The notes beneath the pieces are model-generated. The model was not told the DNA's origin, made no database searches, and saw only the letters and a program-made list of their open reading frames with translations. DNA of 14,935 nucleotides from an uncultured Ideonella sp. (GTDB taxonomy: Bacteria > Pseudomonadota > Gammaproteobacteria > Burkholderiales > Burkholderiaceae). The stretch is from contig CAMLGG010000124.1 in NCBI GenBank assembly GCA_946479475.1, positions 1-14,935 of the forward strand. Reading direction: 5' to 3'. A program made the translations under genes and the position numbers. Below, in pieces: positions 6,370-14,879 of this stretch; within the stretch, counting starts at the first letter, position 1, and each line of letters opens with the position of its first letter.

Positions 6370-7029
6370 GTGCGCGTCCTCCTGGCTGAAGACGATCCCC
6401 TGCTCGGCGACGGCCTGCGCGCCGGCCTGCGCCAGCAGGGCTTCCAGGTCGACTGGGTGCGCGACGGTTCGGCCGCGCTGCACGAGCTGCAGGCCGATAC
6501 GCATGCCGCGGCGGTGCTGGATCTCGGCCTGCCCCGCATGGACGGCCTCGACGTCCTGCGCGCCGCCCGAGCCGCGGGCGTGACGACGCCCATCCTGGCG
6601 CTCACCGCGCGCGACACGGTGGCGCAGCGTGTCGGCGGCCTCGACGCCGGGGCCGACGACTACGTGGTCAAGCCGGTCGACCTGTCAGAGCTGGCCGCCC
6701 GCCTGCGCGCGCTGGTGCGCCGTTCGCACGGCCAGGCGCGCGAGCAGCTGCGCCTGCAGAGCATCGTGCTCGATCCGGCCGCCCGCGTGGTCAGCCGGGA
6801 CGGCGTCCCCGTGAGCTTGTCGACCCGCGAGTTCGACCTGCTGCATGCACTGATGCTGAACCAGGGCCGCGTGTTGACGCGCGACCAGCTGGAGCAGCGC
6901 TTGTACCCCTGGGGCCAGGAAGTCGAGAGCAATGCCGTGGAGGTGCACGTGCACCACCTGCGCCGCAAGCTCGGCAGCGGCGTGATCGTCACCGTGCGCG
7001 GTGTCGGCTATGCCCTGGGCGCCCCGTGA
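6370..7029 (+). CDS. OmpR-family response regulator, QseB/PmrA subclass
   Basis: The 219-residue protein has a receiver domain (about 1-115) and a winged-helix DNA-binding domain (about 125-217). Receiver residues are the acidic pair Asp8-Asp9 in RVLLAEDD, phospho-acceptor Asp51 in VLDLGLPRMDG, Thr79 in LALTAR, Tyr98, and Lys101 in YVVKPVD. The output domain has LSTREFDLLHALMLNQGRVLTRDQLEQRLY and the recognition helix segment NAVEVHVHHLRRKL, then VRGVGYAL. All are typical of the QseB/PmrA/TctD branch. The chosen GTG start follows a good Shine-Dalgarno. The stop overlaps the GTG of the kinase gene (GTGA). It probably controls its own operon through the tandem site at 5556-5572. Confidence 0.93.
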   Translation: MRVLLAEDDPLLGDGLRAGLRQQGFQVDWVRDGSAALHELQADTHAAAVLDLGLPRMDGLDVLRAARAAGVTTPILALTARDTVAQRVGGLDAGADDYVVKPVDLSELAARLRALVRRSHGQAREQLRLQSIVLDPAARVVSRDGVPVSLSTREFDLLHALMLNQGRVLTRDQLEQRLYPWGQEVESNAVEVHVHHLRRKLGSGVIVTVRGVGYALGAP

Positions 7030-8378
7030 GGCGCCGCGGCGGTTCGCTGCAGTGGCGGCTGGTGGCGGGTGTCTCCGCCGCGGCGGGTGCGCTGTGGCTG
7101 GTGGCTGCGCTGTGGCTCGGCCTGGACGCCCGCCACGAGATCGACGAGCTGCTGGATGCGCACCTCGCGCAGTCGGCGGCCCTGCTCATCGCGCAGCATG
7201 CGCCGGCCGGCGACGCCGACGAAGACGACCTGCAGCTCGACGCCCCCATCCTGCACCGCTACGGGCGCCACGTCGCGCTGCAGGTGTGGCAGGACGGGCG
7301 CCTCGTCATGCGGTCCTTGAATGCGCCGCTGCAGCCGATGTCCGCGCTGGCGGAAGGTTTCGAGACCCGGCAGATCGGCGAATCGCAGTGGCGCCTGTTC
7401 ACGGCCCGCCACCCGGACGGCAGGCTTCAGGTCGTGGTGGGCGAGGAAACGGACTCGCGCGCCGACGTGCAGCAGGCCTTGCTGCGCGGCCTGCTGATCC
7501 CGCTGGCGATGGTGCTTCCGGCGCTCGCCTTGGTCGCCTGGGGCGTGGTCCGCGCCGGCCTGGCCCCGCTGCGCCGCCTGGGCACGCTCGTCGCCTCGCG
7601 ACCGGCCGAAAGCACCGCGCCGATCGAGCTGCCCGGCGGGCCGCCGCCGCGCGAGATGGTCCCGCTGCTGGCAGCGCTGGAGGCGCTGCTGAAGCGCATC
7701 GCCGGGCTGCTCGACGCCGAGCGCCGCTTCACGGCCGATGCCGCGCACGAGCTGCGCACCCCCATCGCCGCGATCCGGGCGCAGGCCCAGGTTGCCATGG
7801 CCGCCGAGGATCCGGCGCAACGCCAGCGCGCGCTCGCCGCGACCCTGGCCGGCTGCGACCGCGCGAGCCGGCTGGTGCAGCAGATGCTGACGCTGGCCAG
7901 GCTCGAGACGACGGGCCTGGCGATGCGCCAGCCGGTCGACCTCGCCCATCTGGCCCGGGAGGTGGCGGCCGATCTGGCGCCGGCCGCGCTGGCCCGCCGG
8001 CAGGACCTCGACCTCGACACCCCGCCCGGCCCCTGCATGGTCGAGGGCGACGCCGACCTGCTCGCCGTGCTGCTGCGAAACCTGCTCGACAACGCGATCC
8101 GCTACGCGCCGCTCGAGGCCCGCATCCACCTGGTCCTGCAGGCCACCGCGGCGGGCGGCGCCTCGCTGCGGATCGAGGATGGCGGCCCCGGCCTCGACGA
8201 AGCTTCGCTGGCGAGGCTGGGCGAGCGCTTCTTCCGGGCGGCGGGCCCCGATGCGCCGCCCGGCAGCGGCCTGGGCTGGTCCATCGTCCGGCGCATCGCG
8301 CAGGCCCACGGGGCCTCGATAGAGGTGGGCCGCTCGTCCGGCCTGGGAGGCCTGGCGGTGACGCTGCGCTGGCCCTGA
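7026..8378 (+). CDS. QseC-like membrane sensor histidine kinase
   Basis: This 450-residue kinase is the partner of the preceding regulator, with a 4-nt GTGA overlap. The order is: membrane helix about 11-33, periplasmic sensor about 34-153, second helix about 154-175, HAMP-like linker, dimerisation domain with the phospho-accepting His241 in FTADAAHELRTPIAAI, and an ATPase domain with N box Asn352-Asn356 in LLRNLLDNAIRYAP, G1 DGGPG (385-389), F box RFFR (401-404) and G2 GSGLGWSIV (413-421). All catalytic elements are present. The sensor carries an acidic run DADEDD (63-68) and DARHEIDELLDAHLAQSA near its start, as seen in QseC/PmrB-type sensors. Metal or cationic peptide sensing is an inference. 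No Shine-Dalgarno independent of the overlapping gene was needed. Confidence 0.93.
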   Translation: MRRRGGSLQWRLVAGVSAAAGALWLVAALWLGLDARHEIDELLDAHLAQSAALLIAQHAPAGDADEDDLQLDAPILHRYGRHVALQVWQDGRLVMRSLNAPLQPMSALAEGFETRQIGESQWRLFTARHPDGRLQVVVGEETDSRADVQQALLRGLLIPLAMVLPALALVAWGVVRAGLAPLRRLGTLVASRPAESTAPIELPGGPPPREMVPLLAALEALLKRIAGLLDAERRFTADAAHELRTPIAAIRAQAQVAMAAEDPAQRQRALAATLAGCDRASRLVQQMLTLARLETTGLAMRQPVDLAHLAREVAADLAPAALARRQDLDLDTPPGPCMVEGDADLLAVLLRNLLDNAIRYAPLEARIHLVLQATAAGGASLRIEDGGPGLDEASLARLGERFFRAAGPDAPPGSGLGWSIVRRIAQAHGASIEVGRSSGLGGLAVTLRWP

Positions 8379-8382
8379 TGCC

Positions 8383-8388
8383 TACAAT
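8383..8388 (+). promoter_or_regulatory. Possible -10 element for the glutamine amidotransferase gene
   Basis: TACAAT matches the -10 consensus at five of six positions, 39 nt before the ATG at 8428 and just after the kinase stop. A GTGACG at 8358-8363 is a poor -35 at 19-bp spacing. The element suggests the downstream gene is not simply part of the two-component operon. Confidence 0.4.
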
Positions 8389-8427
8389 GGCCCGAGCCCG
8401 TCCCCTGCCTTTCGAGCGCCCTGTCCC

Positions 8428-9183
8428 ATGTGCCAGCTGCTGGGCATGAATGCCAACACGCCGACCGATGTGATGTTCAGCTTCACCGGCCTGGCCACGC
8501 GGGCCGACGAGCACAAGGACGGCTTCGGCATCGGCTTCTTCGAGGACCGCGGGGTGCGCGTCTTCATCGACCATGCGAGCGCGCGCGAGTCGGCCATCGC
8601 CCAGCTGGTCAAGACCTACCCGATCCACAGCGGCAACGTCATCGCCCACATCCGCAAGGCCACGCAGGGCCGGGTGGCGCTGGAGAACACCCACCCCTTC
8701 GTGCGCGAGCTCTGGGGCCGCTACTGGGTCTTCGCCCACAACGGCGACCTGAAGAGCTTCCAGCCCCGGCTGCACGCGGCCTTCCGCCCGGTGGGCGACA
8801 CCGACAGCGAGCGCGCCTTCTGCTGGCTGATGCAGGAGCTGTCGAAAGCCCACGCCGGCGTGCCCGAGGTGGGCGAGCTCACCTGCACGTTGCGAGAGCT
8901 GATGCCCGAGCTGCACCGGCACGGCACCTTCAACATGCTGCTTTCCAACGGGCAGGCGCTGTGGGCGCACGCCTCCACCCACCTGCACTGGATCGTGCGC
9001 CAGCATCCCTTCCGCAGCGCGAGCCTGAAGGACGAGGACGTGCGGGTCGACTTCGCGCAGGCCACCACGCCCGAAGACCGCGTCGCGGTCATCGCGACCG
9101 AGCCCTTGACGGCCGACGAGACCTGGACGGCCTTCACCAGCGGCGAGCTGCGGGTCTTCGTCGACGGCCAGACGGTGGGCTGA
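8428..9183 (+). CDS. Class II glutamine amidotransferase (YafJ/EgtC-like)
   Basis: The 251-residue protein is a stand-alone N-terminal-nucleophile glutaminase domain. Cys2 directly follows the initiator Met (MCQLLGMNA), as required for the processed catalytic cysteine. Other family motifs are DGFGIGF (31-37), AHIRKAT (73-79), NTHPF (87-91) and HNGDL (104-108), the last providing oxyanion-hole and substrate-binding residues. Such enzymes release ammonia from glutamine or hydrolyse gamma-glutamyl amides; the relatives YafJ and EgtC suggest gamma-glutamyl amide hydrolysis, but no ergothioneine or synthase partner gene is visible here, so the true substrate is unknown. The conserved position of Cys2 fixes the start at ATG 8428. 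No good Shine-Dalgarno was seen. Confidence 0.9.
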   Translation: MCQLLGMNANTPTDVMFSFTGLATRADEHKDGFGIGFFEDRGVRVFIDHASARESAIAQLVKTYPIHSGNVIAHIRKATQGRVALENTHPFVRELWGRYWVFAHNGDLKSFQPRLHAAFRPVGDTDSERAFCWLMQELSKAHAGVPEVGELTCTLRELMPELHRHGTFNMLLSNGQALWAHASTHLHWIVRQHPFRSASLKDEDVRVDFAQATTPEDRVAVIATEPLTADETWTAFTSGELRVFVDGQTVG

Positions 9184-9204
9184 AGCGGCCCCTACGCCGC
9201 CTTC

Positions 9205-9228
9205 GGCGCCGGTGCGACACTCGGTGCC
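9205..9228 (+). terminator. Weak hairpin after the glutamine amidotransferase gene
   Basis: GGCGCCG (9205-9211) can pair with CGGTGCC (9222-9228) with one G-U pair around a 10-nt loop. There is no U tract, so factor-independent termination is doubtful. Chance pairing is possible in this GC-rich DNA. Confidence 0.25.
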
Positions 9229-9252
9229 CCGCCTCATCGCCGTGTCACGAGC

Positions 9253-10956
9253 ATGTCCGCTGTTGCCTTGCCCCAGCCCGCCTTCGACCGCTTCTACCGA
9301 CACGCCGAGCTGACCGAGCTGCTGCGTGCCTACGCCGCGGCCCGGCCCGACCTGATCGAGCTTCGATCGATCGGCCAGAGCCACGAGGGCCGCGACATCT
9401 GGCTGGCCGTCGTCACCGCCCGCCAGACCGGCGCCGACATCGACAAGCCCGCCTTCTGGATCGACGGCAACATCCACGCCGCCGAGCTCACCGCCAGCAC
9501 CGCGTGCCTGTACTGGCTGCATCAGCTCGCCATCGGCTACGGCAGCGACGCCAAGGTGACCGAGCTGCTCGACACCCGCGTGGTCTACCTGTGCCCCCGC
9601 CTGAATCCGGATGGCGCCGAGCTGGCGCTGGCCGACCGGCCGCGGCACATCCGCTCGTCCACCCGGGCCTATCCCTTCGACGAGCCGCACGTCGACGGCC
9701 TGACCGTGCAGGACGTGGACGGCGACGGCCGCATCCTGCAGATGCGCGTGCGCGACCCGCACGGCGGCTGGAAGCCCCACCCTGAAGAGCCGCGCCTGCT
9801 GATCCCCCGCGAGCCCGGCGAGTTCGGCGGCACCTACTACCGCGTGATGCCCGAGGGCCTGCTGGAGCAGGGCTACGACGGCACCACCATCCGCGTCAAC
9901 AAGGACCGTGAGGGCCTGGACCTGAACCGGAACTTCCCCGCCTACTGGCGGCAGGAGTTCGAGCAGCTGGGCGCCGGCCCCTACCCCACCAGCGAGCCCG
10001 AGGTGCGCGCGATGGTGGACTTCATCGTCAGGCACCCGAACATCGGCGCCGCCGTCAGCTTCCACACCCACTCGGGCGTCATCCTGCGGCCCATGGGCAC
10101 GCAGAGCGACGACGACATGACGCCCGAGGACCTGTGGATCTACAAGCGCCTGTCGGACGTCGGCGCCAAGCTCACCGGCTACCCGGCGATCAGCATCTGG
10201 CACGACTTCAAGTACCACCCCAAGGAGGTCATCACCGGCACCCAGGACTGGGTCTACGAGCACCTCGGGGCGCTGTTCTGGACGGTGGAGATCTGGACGC
10301 CGAACAAGGAAGCCGGGATCACCGAGTACGACTGGATCCACTGGTACCGCGACCACCCGCCGGAAGACGACCTGAAGCTGCTGAAGTGGAGCGACGAGCA
10401 CTGCGAAGGCCGCGCCCACAACGACTGGCGGCCCTTCGTCCACCCGCAGCTGGGCGAGGTCGAGATCGGCGGCTGGGACCGCATGAACTACTGGCGCAAC
10501 CCGCCGCCGAAGTACCGTGAGCGCGAGGCCGCGCGCTTCCCGGCCTGGCTGACCCAGCTCGGGCTCACGCTGCCGAAGCTGGAGCTGCTGTCCGCCACGG
10601 CGGAACCGATCGGGCCCGACACCTGGCGCGTGGCGGTCGTCGTCGGCAACGCCGGCTACCTGCCGAGCTACGTGACCAAGCGCGCGATCGAGCGCAAGGT
10701 GGCGCGGGCCTGCGTGTTCGAGATCGACCTGCCGGAAGGCGCGAGCCTGGTGAACGGCAAGCGGCGCATCGAGGGCCCGCAACTGGAAGGCCACGCGCCG
10801 AAGAACTCTCTGCAAGCCTTCCTGCCCGAGCGCGAGGTGACGGCCGACCGTGCGCGGGCCGAGTGGATCGTGCGGGCGCCCGGCGGCATGGAGCTGACGG
10901 TGAAGGTCCAGGCTGGCCGGGCCGGCTCCGTGCGCGGCACGCTGGCGCTGCGTTGA
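9253..10956 (+). CDS. M14-family zinc carboxypeptidase, cytoplasmic
   Basis: The 567-residue protein has an N-terminal M14 peptidase domain (about 12-375). Zinc ligands are His75 and Glu78 in [12 protein letters not shown], and His271 in SFHTHSG. Substrate-binding Asn225-Arg226 lie in GLDLNRNFP, and Glu346 in WTVEIWTP is the likely catalytic base. [12 protein letters not shown] stretch (154-164) looks like an EF-hand-type calcium loop inserted in the domain, also familiar from this branch of M14. The last 180 or so residues form a separate beta-rich region after [33 protein letters not shown], probably an accessory sandwich domain. No signal peptide or membrane helix is present, so a cytoplasmic location is expected, unusual for digestive carboxypeptidases. 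It is probably monocistronic, 69 nt after the previous gene. Confidence 0.9.
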   Translation: MSAVALPQPAFDRFYRHAELTELLRAYAAARPDLIELRSIGQSHEGRDIWLAVVTARQTGADIDKPAFWIDGNIHAAELTASTACLYWLHQLAIGYGSDAKVTELLDTRVVYLCPRLNPDGAELALADRPRHIRSSTRAYPFDEPHVDGLTVQDVDGDGRILQMRVRDPHGGWKPHPEEPRLLIPREPGEFGGTYYRVMPEGLLEQGYDGTTIRVNKDREGLDLNRNFPAYWRQEFEQLGAGPYPTSEPEVRAMVDFIVRHPNIGAAVSFHTHSGVILRPMGTQSDDDMTPEDLWIYKRLSDVGAKLTGYPAISIWHDFKYHPKEVITGTQDWVYEHLGALFWTVEIWTPNKEAGITEYDWIHWYRDHPPEDDLKLLKWSDEHCEGRAHNDWRPFVHPQLGEVEIGGWDRMNYWRNPPPKYREREAARFPAWLTQLGLTLPKLELLSATAEPIGPDTWRVAVVVGNAGYLPSYVTKRAIERKVARACVFEIDLPEGASLVNGKRRIEGPQLEGHAPKNSLQAFLPEREVTADRARAEWIVRAPGGMELTVKVQAGRAGSVRGTLALR

Positions 10957-11030
10957 ACGAAGCGGGCAGCTGCAACACTCCGTCACGGCGGGCGCACGTC
11001 CGCCCCTTCGCCATCTGCCAAACTCGCCTT

Positions 11031-11045
11031 CCGCCGTTCCGGCGG
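11031..11045 (+). promoter_or_regulatory. Leader hairpin just upstream of the iorA ribosome site
   Basis: Perfect 6-bp arms CCGCCG (11031-11036) and CGGCGG (11040-11045) around a TTC loop end two bases before the GAGGAA ribosome site (11047-11052). It could influence translation start or end upstream transcription, but short GC stems are common here. Confidence 0.3.
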
Positions 11046-11062
11046 CGAGGAACGAGCATTCG

Positions 11063-11539
11063 ATGGACCTGACGATCAACGGCCGCAAGGCCTCTGTGGA
11101 CGAGGCTGCGATCGCACCCGAAATGCCCCTGCTGTGGGTCCTGCGCGACGTGCTGGGGATGACCGGCACCAAGTACGGCTGTGGCATAGCGGCCTGTGGC
11201 GCCTGCACCGTGCATGTCGAAGGGCAGGCCGTGCGCTCCTGCGTCACGCCGGTCGCTTCTGTGGCGGGCAAGCCCATCCGCACGATCGAGGATCTCGGCA
11301 CGCCGGAGGCGCCGCATGCCTTGCAGCTGGCCTGGGTGCAGCACAACGTGCCGCAATGCGGCTACTGCCAGAGCGGCATGCTGATGGCCGCGGCAGCGCT
11401 GCTGCAGAAGAACGCGAACCCCAGCGACGCCGACATCGACGCCGCGATCACCAACCTCTGCCGCTGCGGGACGTACCCGCGCGTTCGCGCCGCCATCCAC
11501 AGCGCGGCCGAGGCGATGCGCGGGAGCAGGAAGGCATGA
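11063..11539 (+). CDS. iorA: [2Fe-2S] subunit of isoquinoline 1-oxidoreductase-like molybdenum hydroxylase
   Basis: The 158-residue protein is the small iron-sulfur subunit of xanthine-oxidase-family enzymes. The plant-type ferredoxin cluster ligands are Cys40, Cys45, Cys48 and Cys60 ([18 protein letters not shown] then SC). The second, helical-domain cluster is bound by Cys99, Cys102, Cys133 and Cys135 (QCGYCQSGM and LCRCGTY). All eight are present. It passes electrons from the molybdenum centre of the following gene's product to an external acceptor. GAGGAA at 11047-11052 precedes the ATG. The stop overlaps the next start (ATGA), so the subunits are made in equal amounts. The physiological substrate may be an N-heteroaromatic or aldehyde; the iorA name reflects family resemblance, not proven activity. 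Confidence 0.92.
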   Translation: MDLTINGRKASVDEAAIAPEMPLLWVLRDVLGMTGTKYGCGIAACGACTVHVEGQAVRSCVTPVASVAGKPIRTIEDLGTPEAPHALQLAWVQHNVPQCGYCQSGMLMAAAALLQKNANPSDADIDAAITNLCRCGTYPRVRAAIHSAAEAMRGSRKA

Positions 11540-13842
11540 AGCTCACGCGCCGATTCCTGTTGCTGTCGGGCCTGGGGGCCACCGGGGCGCTGATGCTGGG
11601 CTGGGCCGGCCTGCCGCCACGCAGCCGCCTCGGCTCGGCGAGCCTGCTGCCGGCCGACGGCGGCGAGCTCTCGCTGAACGGCTGGATCAAGGTCTCGCCC
11701 GACGGCAGCGTCTCGTTCGCCATGCCGTTCTCGGAGATGGGCCAGGGTGTGCACAGCGCGCTCGCGCTGATGGTGGCCGAGGAGATGGACATCGCGCCGG
11801 CGCGCGTCAGGCCGGTGCAGGCGCCGCATGACGCCATCTACGGCAACGTGGCGATGTTCGTCGGCAGCCTGCCGCTGCATCCGACGAGCACCGAGCCGGG
11901 CCACCTCACCACCGGCGCACGGCTGGGCCAGTGGATGGTGCGCAAGGTGGCGCGCGAGCTGGGCATCGCCGTCACCGGCGGCTCGTCCACGGTCGCCGAC
12001 GCCTGGGAGCCGCTCCGACTGGCCGCGGCCACCGCGCGGGCCCAGCTGCTCGGTGCCGCATCGCTGCGGTGGAAACTGCCCGTGGCCGAGTTCGAAGTGC
12101 AGGACGGCGTGGTGCGCCACGCCGCCGGCGGCGAGCACGCGCACTACGGCGAGCTCGCTGCGGCCGCGGCATCCACGCCGCCCAGCGAGGTGCGCTTCAA
12201 GCCCCGCGAACAGTGGCGCTTCATCGGCAAGCCGCAACCGCGCATCGATGCGCCGGCCAAGAGCAACGGCAGCGCGCGCTACGGCCTCGACGTCCGTGCG
12301 CCGGGCATGGTGTACGCCGTCGTCCGCCATGCGCCGGCCATCGGCGGCGTCCCCGGCCGCATCGAAGCGCGCGAGACGATGAAGCGCGCCGGCGTCGAGC
12401 GCATCGTGCGCCTGCCGCCGCTGGCGGGCTCGACGGATGCCGTGGCAGTGGTCGCGCGCACCACCTGGCATGCGCGACAGGGCGCCGACGCGCTCGAGGT
12501 CGACTGGCGTCCGCCGCCGGGCGGCGCGCTGGAGTCCGCAGCCATCCTCGACCGTCTCGAGGCCGATGCCCGGGCGGCGGCCGCCGACGACGACGGCTTC
12601 GGCTTCCATTCGCGCGGCGATGGCGTGGAGGGGCTCGCCAAGGCCGCGCAGAAGCTCGAGGCCCTTTACCGCGCGCCCTACCTGGCCCACGCGACCATGG
12701 AGCCGATGAACTGCACCGCACGCGTGGCGGCAGACGGCCGGGTCGAGGTCTGGGCGCCGACGCAGGTGCCCACGCAGGCGCGCGAAGCGGCGGCACGCGT
12801 GGCAGGGGTGGATCCCGAGCAGGTCACGCTGCACGTCACCTACCTCGGCGGCGGCTTCGGCCGCCGGCTGGAGGTGGACGTGATCTGCCAGGCCGTGCGC
12901 GTCGCGATGGAGACGGGCGGCCGGCCGGTGCAGCTGGTCTGGCCCCGCGAGGAGGACTTCGGCCACGACTTCTACCGCCCGGCCGGAGCGGCGCTGCTGC
13001 GCGGCGGCCTGGACGAGCACGGCCACCTGCTGGCGCTGGCCATCCACAGCGCGGGCGATGCCATCACGCCGCGCTGGATGGAGCGCACGCTGCCCAGGCT
13101 CGCCGGCCCGGTCGACACGCCCGACAAGACCACCGCCGAGGGCCTGTTCGACCTGGCCTACGACGTGCCGCACCAGCGCATGGCGCATCTGGCCACGCAC
13201 ACCGGCGTGCCGATCGGCTTCTGGCGCTCGGTCGGCCACTCGCACAACGCCTTCTTCAGCGAAGGCTTCATGGACGAGCTGGCGCATGCCGCCAAGGCCG
13301 ACCCGGTCGCCTTCCGGCTGAACCTGCTGCAGACGATGCCGCGCCACGCGGCGGTGCTGAAGCTGGCGGCCGAGAAGGCCGGCTGGGGCCAGCCGCTGCC
13401 GGCCGGCCGGGCGCGCGGCGTGGCCTTGCACGAAAGCTTCGGCAGCATCGTCGCCCAGGTGCTGGAGGTCTCGGTCGAGACCGTGGACGGCAAGAAGCGC
13501 CCCCGTGTGCACCGCGTGGTCTGCGCGCTCGATTGCGGCACGGTGGTCCACCCCGACGGCGTGGCGCAGCAGGTCGAGAGCAGCGTCGTCTTCGGCCTTT
13601 CCGCGGCGCTCGCGGGCCGCATCGACATCGTCGGCGGGCAGGTGCAGCAGAAGAACTTCCCCGACTACCCCTTGCTGGGCATGCGGGATGCTCCAGTCAT
13701 CGAGACGCACTGGGTCGACAGCCCCCGCGCCCCCACCGGCATGGGCGAACCTGCCCTGCCGCCGGTGGCGCCGGCGCTCGCCAACGCCCTGTTCGTTCTC
13801 ACCGGCCAGCGCTTGCGCAGCCTGCCCCTGCAGCTGGCCTGA
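11536..13842 (+). CDS. iorB: Molybdopterin-binding large subunit of isoquinoline 1-oxidoreductase-like enzyme, Tat-exported
   Basis: The 768-residue large subunit has a twin-arginine signal ([18 protein letters not shown], residues 4-21), so the folded, cofactor-loaded complex is probably carried to the periplasm with the small subunit. Family motifs are [20 protein letters not shown] (66-85), GGGFGRR (438-444) for the molybdenum cofactor, [12 protein letters not shown] (560-571), and the catalytic Glu738 in [13 protein letters not shown] near the C-terminus. This order and length fit the IorB/aldehyde-dehydrogenase-like subgroup lacking a FAD subunit. Start ATG 11536 overlaps the iorA stop by four bases and gives the Tat motif at the right place. 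Electrons must leave to a cytochrome or other carrier not identified in the window. No XdhC-type maturation gene is present. Confidence 0.93.
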   Translation: MKLTRRFLLLSGLGATGALMLGWAGLPPRSRLGSASLLPADGGELSLNGWIKVSPDGSVSFAMPFSEMGQGVHSALALMVAEEMDIAPARVRPVQAPHDAIYGNVAMFVGSLPLHPTSTEPGHLTTGARLGQWMVRKVARELGIAVTGGSSTVADAWEPLRLAAATARAQLLGAASLRWKLPVAEFEVQDGVVRHAAGGEHAHYGELAAAAASTPPSEVRFKPREQWRFIGKPQPRIDAPAKSNGSARYGLDVRAPGMVYAVVRHAPAIGGVPGRIEARETMKRAGVERIVRLPPLAGSTDAVAVVARTTWHARQGADALEVDWRPPPGGALESAAILDRLEADARAAAADDDGFGFHSRGDGVEGLAKAAQKLEALYRAPYLAHATMEPMNCTARVAADGRVEVWAPTQVPTQAREAAARVAGVDPEQVTLHVTYLGGGFGRRLEVDVICQAVRVAMETGGRPVQLVWPREEDFGHDFYRPAGAALLRGGLDEHGHLLALAIHSAGDAITPRWMERTLPRLAGPVDTPDKTTAEGLFDLAYDVPHQRMAHLATHTGVPIGFWRSVGHSHNAFFSEGFMDELAHAAKADPVAFRLNLLQTMPRHAAVLKLAAEKAGWGQPLPAGRARGVALHESFGSIVAQVLEVSVETVDGKKRPRVHRVVCALDCGTVVHPDGVAQQVESSVVFGLSAALAGRIDIVGGQVQQKNFPDYPLLGMRDAPVIETHWVDSPRAPTGMGEPALPPVAPALANALFVLTGQRLRSLPLQLA

Positions 13843-13860
13843 ACCCTGGAGGACAAGACC

Positions 13861-14490
13861 ATGTACACGCTGTACGGCACGAAGGGCAGCGGCTCCTCGA
13901 TCGCCGAGGCCGGGCTCGGGCGCTGCGGCCTGGAGTACCGCGTCGTGCGCGCTTCGCAGTGGGAGGCCGACTCCGCCTATGAAGAGCTGAAGAAGGTCAA
14001 CCCGCTGGGCCAGATCCCCACGCTCGTGCTGCCGGACGGCACGGTGCTGACCGAAAGCGCCGCCATCCTGATCCACCTCGGGCTGGAGTTCCCCGAAAGC
14101 GGCCTGCTGCCCGCCGGCGCCTCTGCCCGCGCGCAGACGCTGCGAGGCCTGGTCTTCATCGCCGCCAACTGCTACAGCGCGATCAGCCAGAGCGACTACC
14201 CCGAGCGCTACACCACCGAAAGCAGCGAAGCCGCGCAGGAGGCCGTGCGCCAGGGGGCCCGCAAGGTACTGCACCGCCACTGGGAAATCTTCGCCGACAC
14301 CTTCGCCGGCCATCCCTTCCTGGGCGGGGAGCAGCCGGCCGCGCTGGACATCATGGCGGCCATCGTCTCGAAGTGGTCGGGCGCCCGCAAGCACCTGGCG
14401 GCCGAGCGGCCGGCGTTCCATGCGCTGCTGCAGCGCATCGAGGCGCATCCGTCGCTGCGGCCGGTGCTCGAGCGGCACTTCGATGCCTGA
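13861..14490 (+). CDS. Glutathione S-transferase-family protein
   Basis: The 209-residue protein has a thioredoxin-like N-terminal domain and a helical C-terminal domain of the GST fold. Recognisable are the N-terminal YTLYGTKGSGSS with candidate catalytic Ser, the cis-proline loop NPLGQIPTLVLPDG, and TESAAILIHL, whose Glu-Ser pair contacts glutathione. The length is normal. It lies 18 bp after iorB behind a strong GGAGGA site (13848-13853), so it belongs to the same transcript. A role in conjugating reactive products of the dehydrogenase, or simply in general electrophile defence, is inference. A GST immediately downstream of an ior pair is not something I can call a standard arrangement. 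Confidence 0.88.
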   Translation: MYTLYGTKGSGSSIAEAGLGRCGLEYRVVRASQWEADSAYEELKKVNPLGQIPTLVLPDGTVLTESAAILIHLGLEFPESGLLPAGASARAQTLRGLVFIAANCYSAISQSDYPERYTTESSEAAQEAVRQGARKVLHRHWEIFADTFAGHPFLGGEQPAALDIMAAIVSKWSGARKHLAAERPAFHALLQRIEAHPSLRPVLERHFDA

Positions 14491-14541
14491 GGCTCCGGCA
14501 CGGCCCATCGGGATATCGGCCCGGGGCAGTGAACGCCATTT

Positions 14542-14557
14542 ACTGGTCTGAGCCAGT
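14542..14557. promoter_or_regulatory. Inverted repeat ACTGG-N6-CCAGT upstream of the hipB-like promoter
   Basis: Five-base perfect arms (14542-14546 and 14553-14557) end three bases before the -35 hexamer. It could be a second operator, or the end-hairpin of the preceding GST gene; a TTTC follows the right arm. Confidence 0.35.
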
Positions 14558-14560
14558 TTC

Positions 14561-14589
14561 TTGACATTATCGGTTTTGGCCGATAGATT
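14561..14589 (+). promoter_or_regulatory. Sigma70-type promoter of the hipB-like gene with internal operator
   Basis: A perfect -35 TTGACA (14561-14566), a 17-bp spacer and a 4/6 -10 TAGATT (14584-14589). An 18-bp palindrome occupies the spacer: TATCGG (14568-14573) and CCGATA (14580-14585). Written as TATCG-N8-CGATA, it has the same length and outer bases as the E. coli HipB operator TATCC-N8-GGATA. A repressor bound here would block RNA polymerase. Confidence 0.72.
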
Positions 14590-14612
14590 GCGGATTCCCT
14601 CGGAGTCCGCCC

Positions 14613-14870
14613 ATGAGCTATCCGATCCGCCTGACCGAGCAACTCAAGCCGCAGCTGAAGGCCCTGCGCAAGGCCCGCGGCCTGACCCAGTCCCAGCTGG
14701 GCGAGCTCATCGGCATCAAGCAGGCGCGCATGGCCGAGATCGAGGCGCACCCCGGCACCGTGAGCCTGGAGCAGCTGGTCAAGCTGCTGTCGGTCCTGGG
14801 CGCCTCGCTCCATCTGCACGTCGAGACCGCCTCCGAGCCCGAGGCGCGGCGCGACGCCGGCACCTGGTGA
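14613..14870 (+). CDS. HipB-like Xre-family antitoxin / autorepressor
   Basis: The 85-residue protein has a Cro/C1-type helix-turn-helix at about 24-45 (LTQSQLGELIGIKQARMAEIE) and closely tracks E. coli HipB (88 residues) in order: KxxRxxxGxTQSxL, IGIKQA, a short beta element (SLHLHVE) for dimerisation, and a flexible tail ending in Trp85. HipB also ends in Trp88, within a tail that makes it a Lon substrate. HipB neutralises the kinase toxin HipA and represses the hipBA operon. GGAG at 14602-14605 supports ATG 14613, and its promoter carries a HipB-type operator. No hipA can be confirmed: only 65 nt follow. An orphan regulator of this family remains possible. Confidence 0.82.
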   Translation: MSYPIRLTEQLKPQLKALRKARGLTQSQLGELIGIKQARMAEIEAHPGTVSLEQLVKLLSVLGASLHLHVETASEPEARRDAGTW

Positions 14871-14879
14871 GGCTGGCTG

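Noticed and set aside
7729..11346. Minus-strand open frame of 1205 codons
   Set aside because: It runs antisense through the kinase, amidotransferase, peptidase and iorA genes, all of which have clear family motifs. Its translation is Ala/Gly/Arg/Val-rich with no recognisable domain, a usual result of extreme GC bias.
11362..14508. Minus-strand open frame of 1048 codons
   Set aside because: It is a mirror of iorB and the GST gene; low-complexity translation with no family motif.
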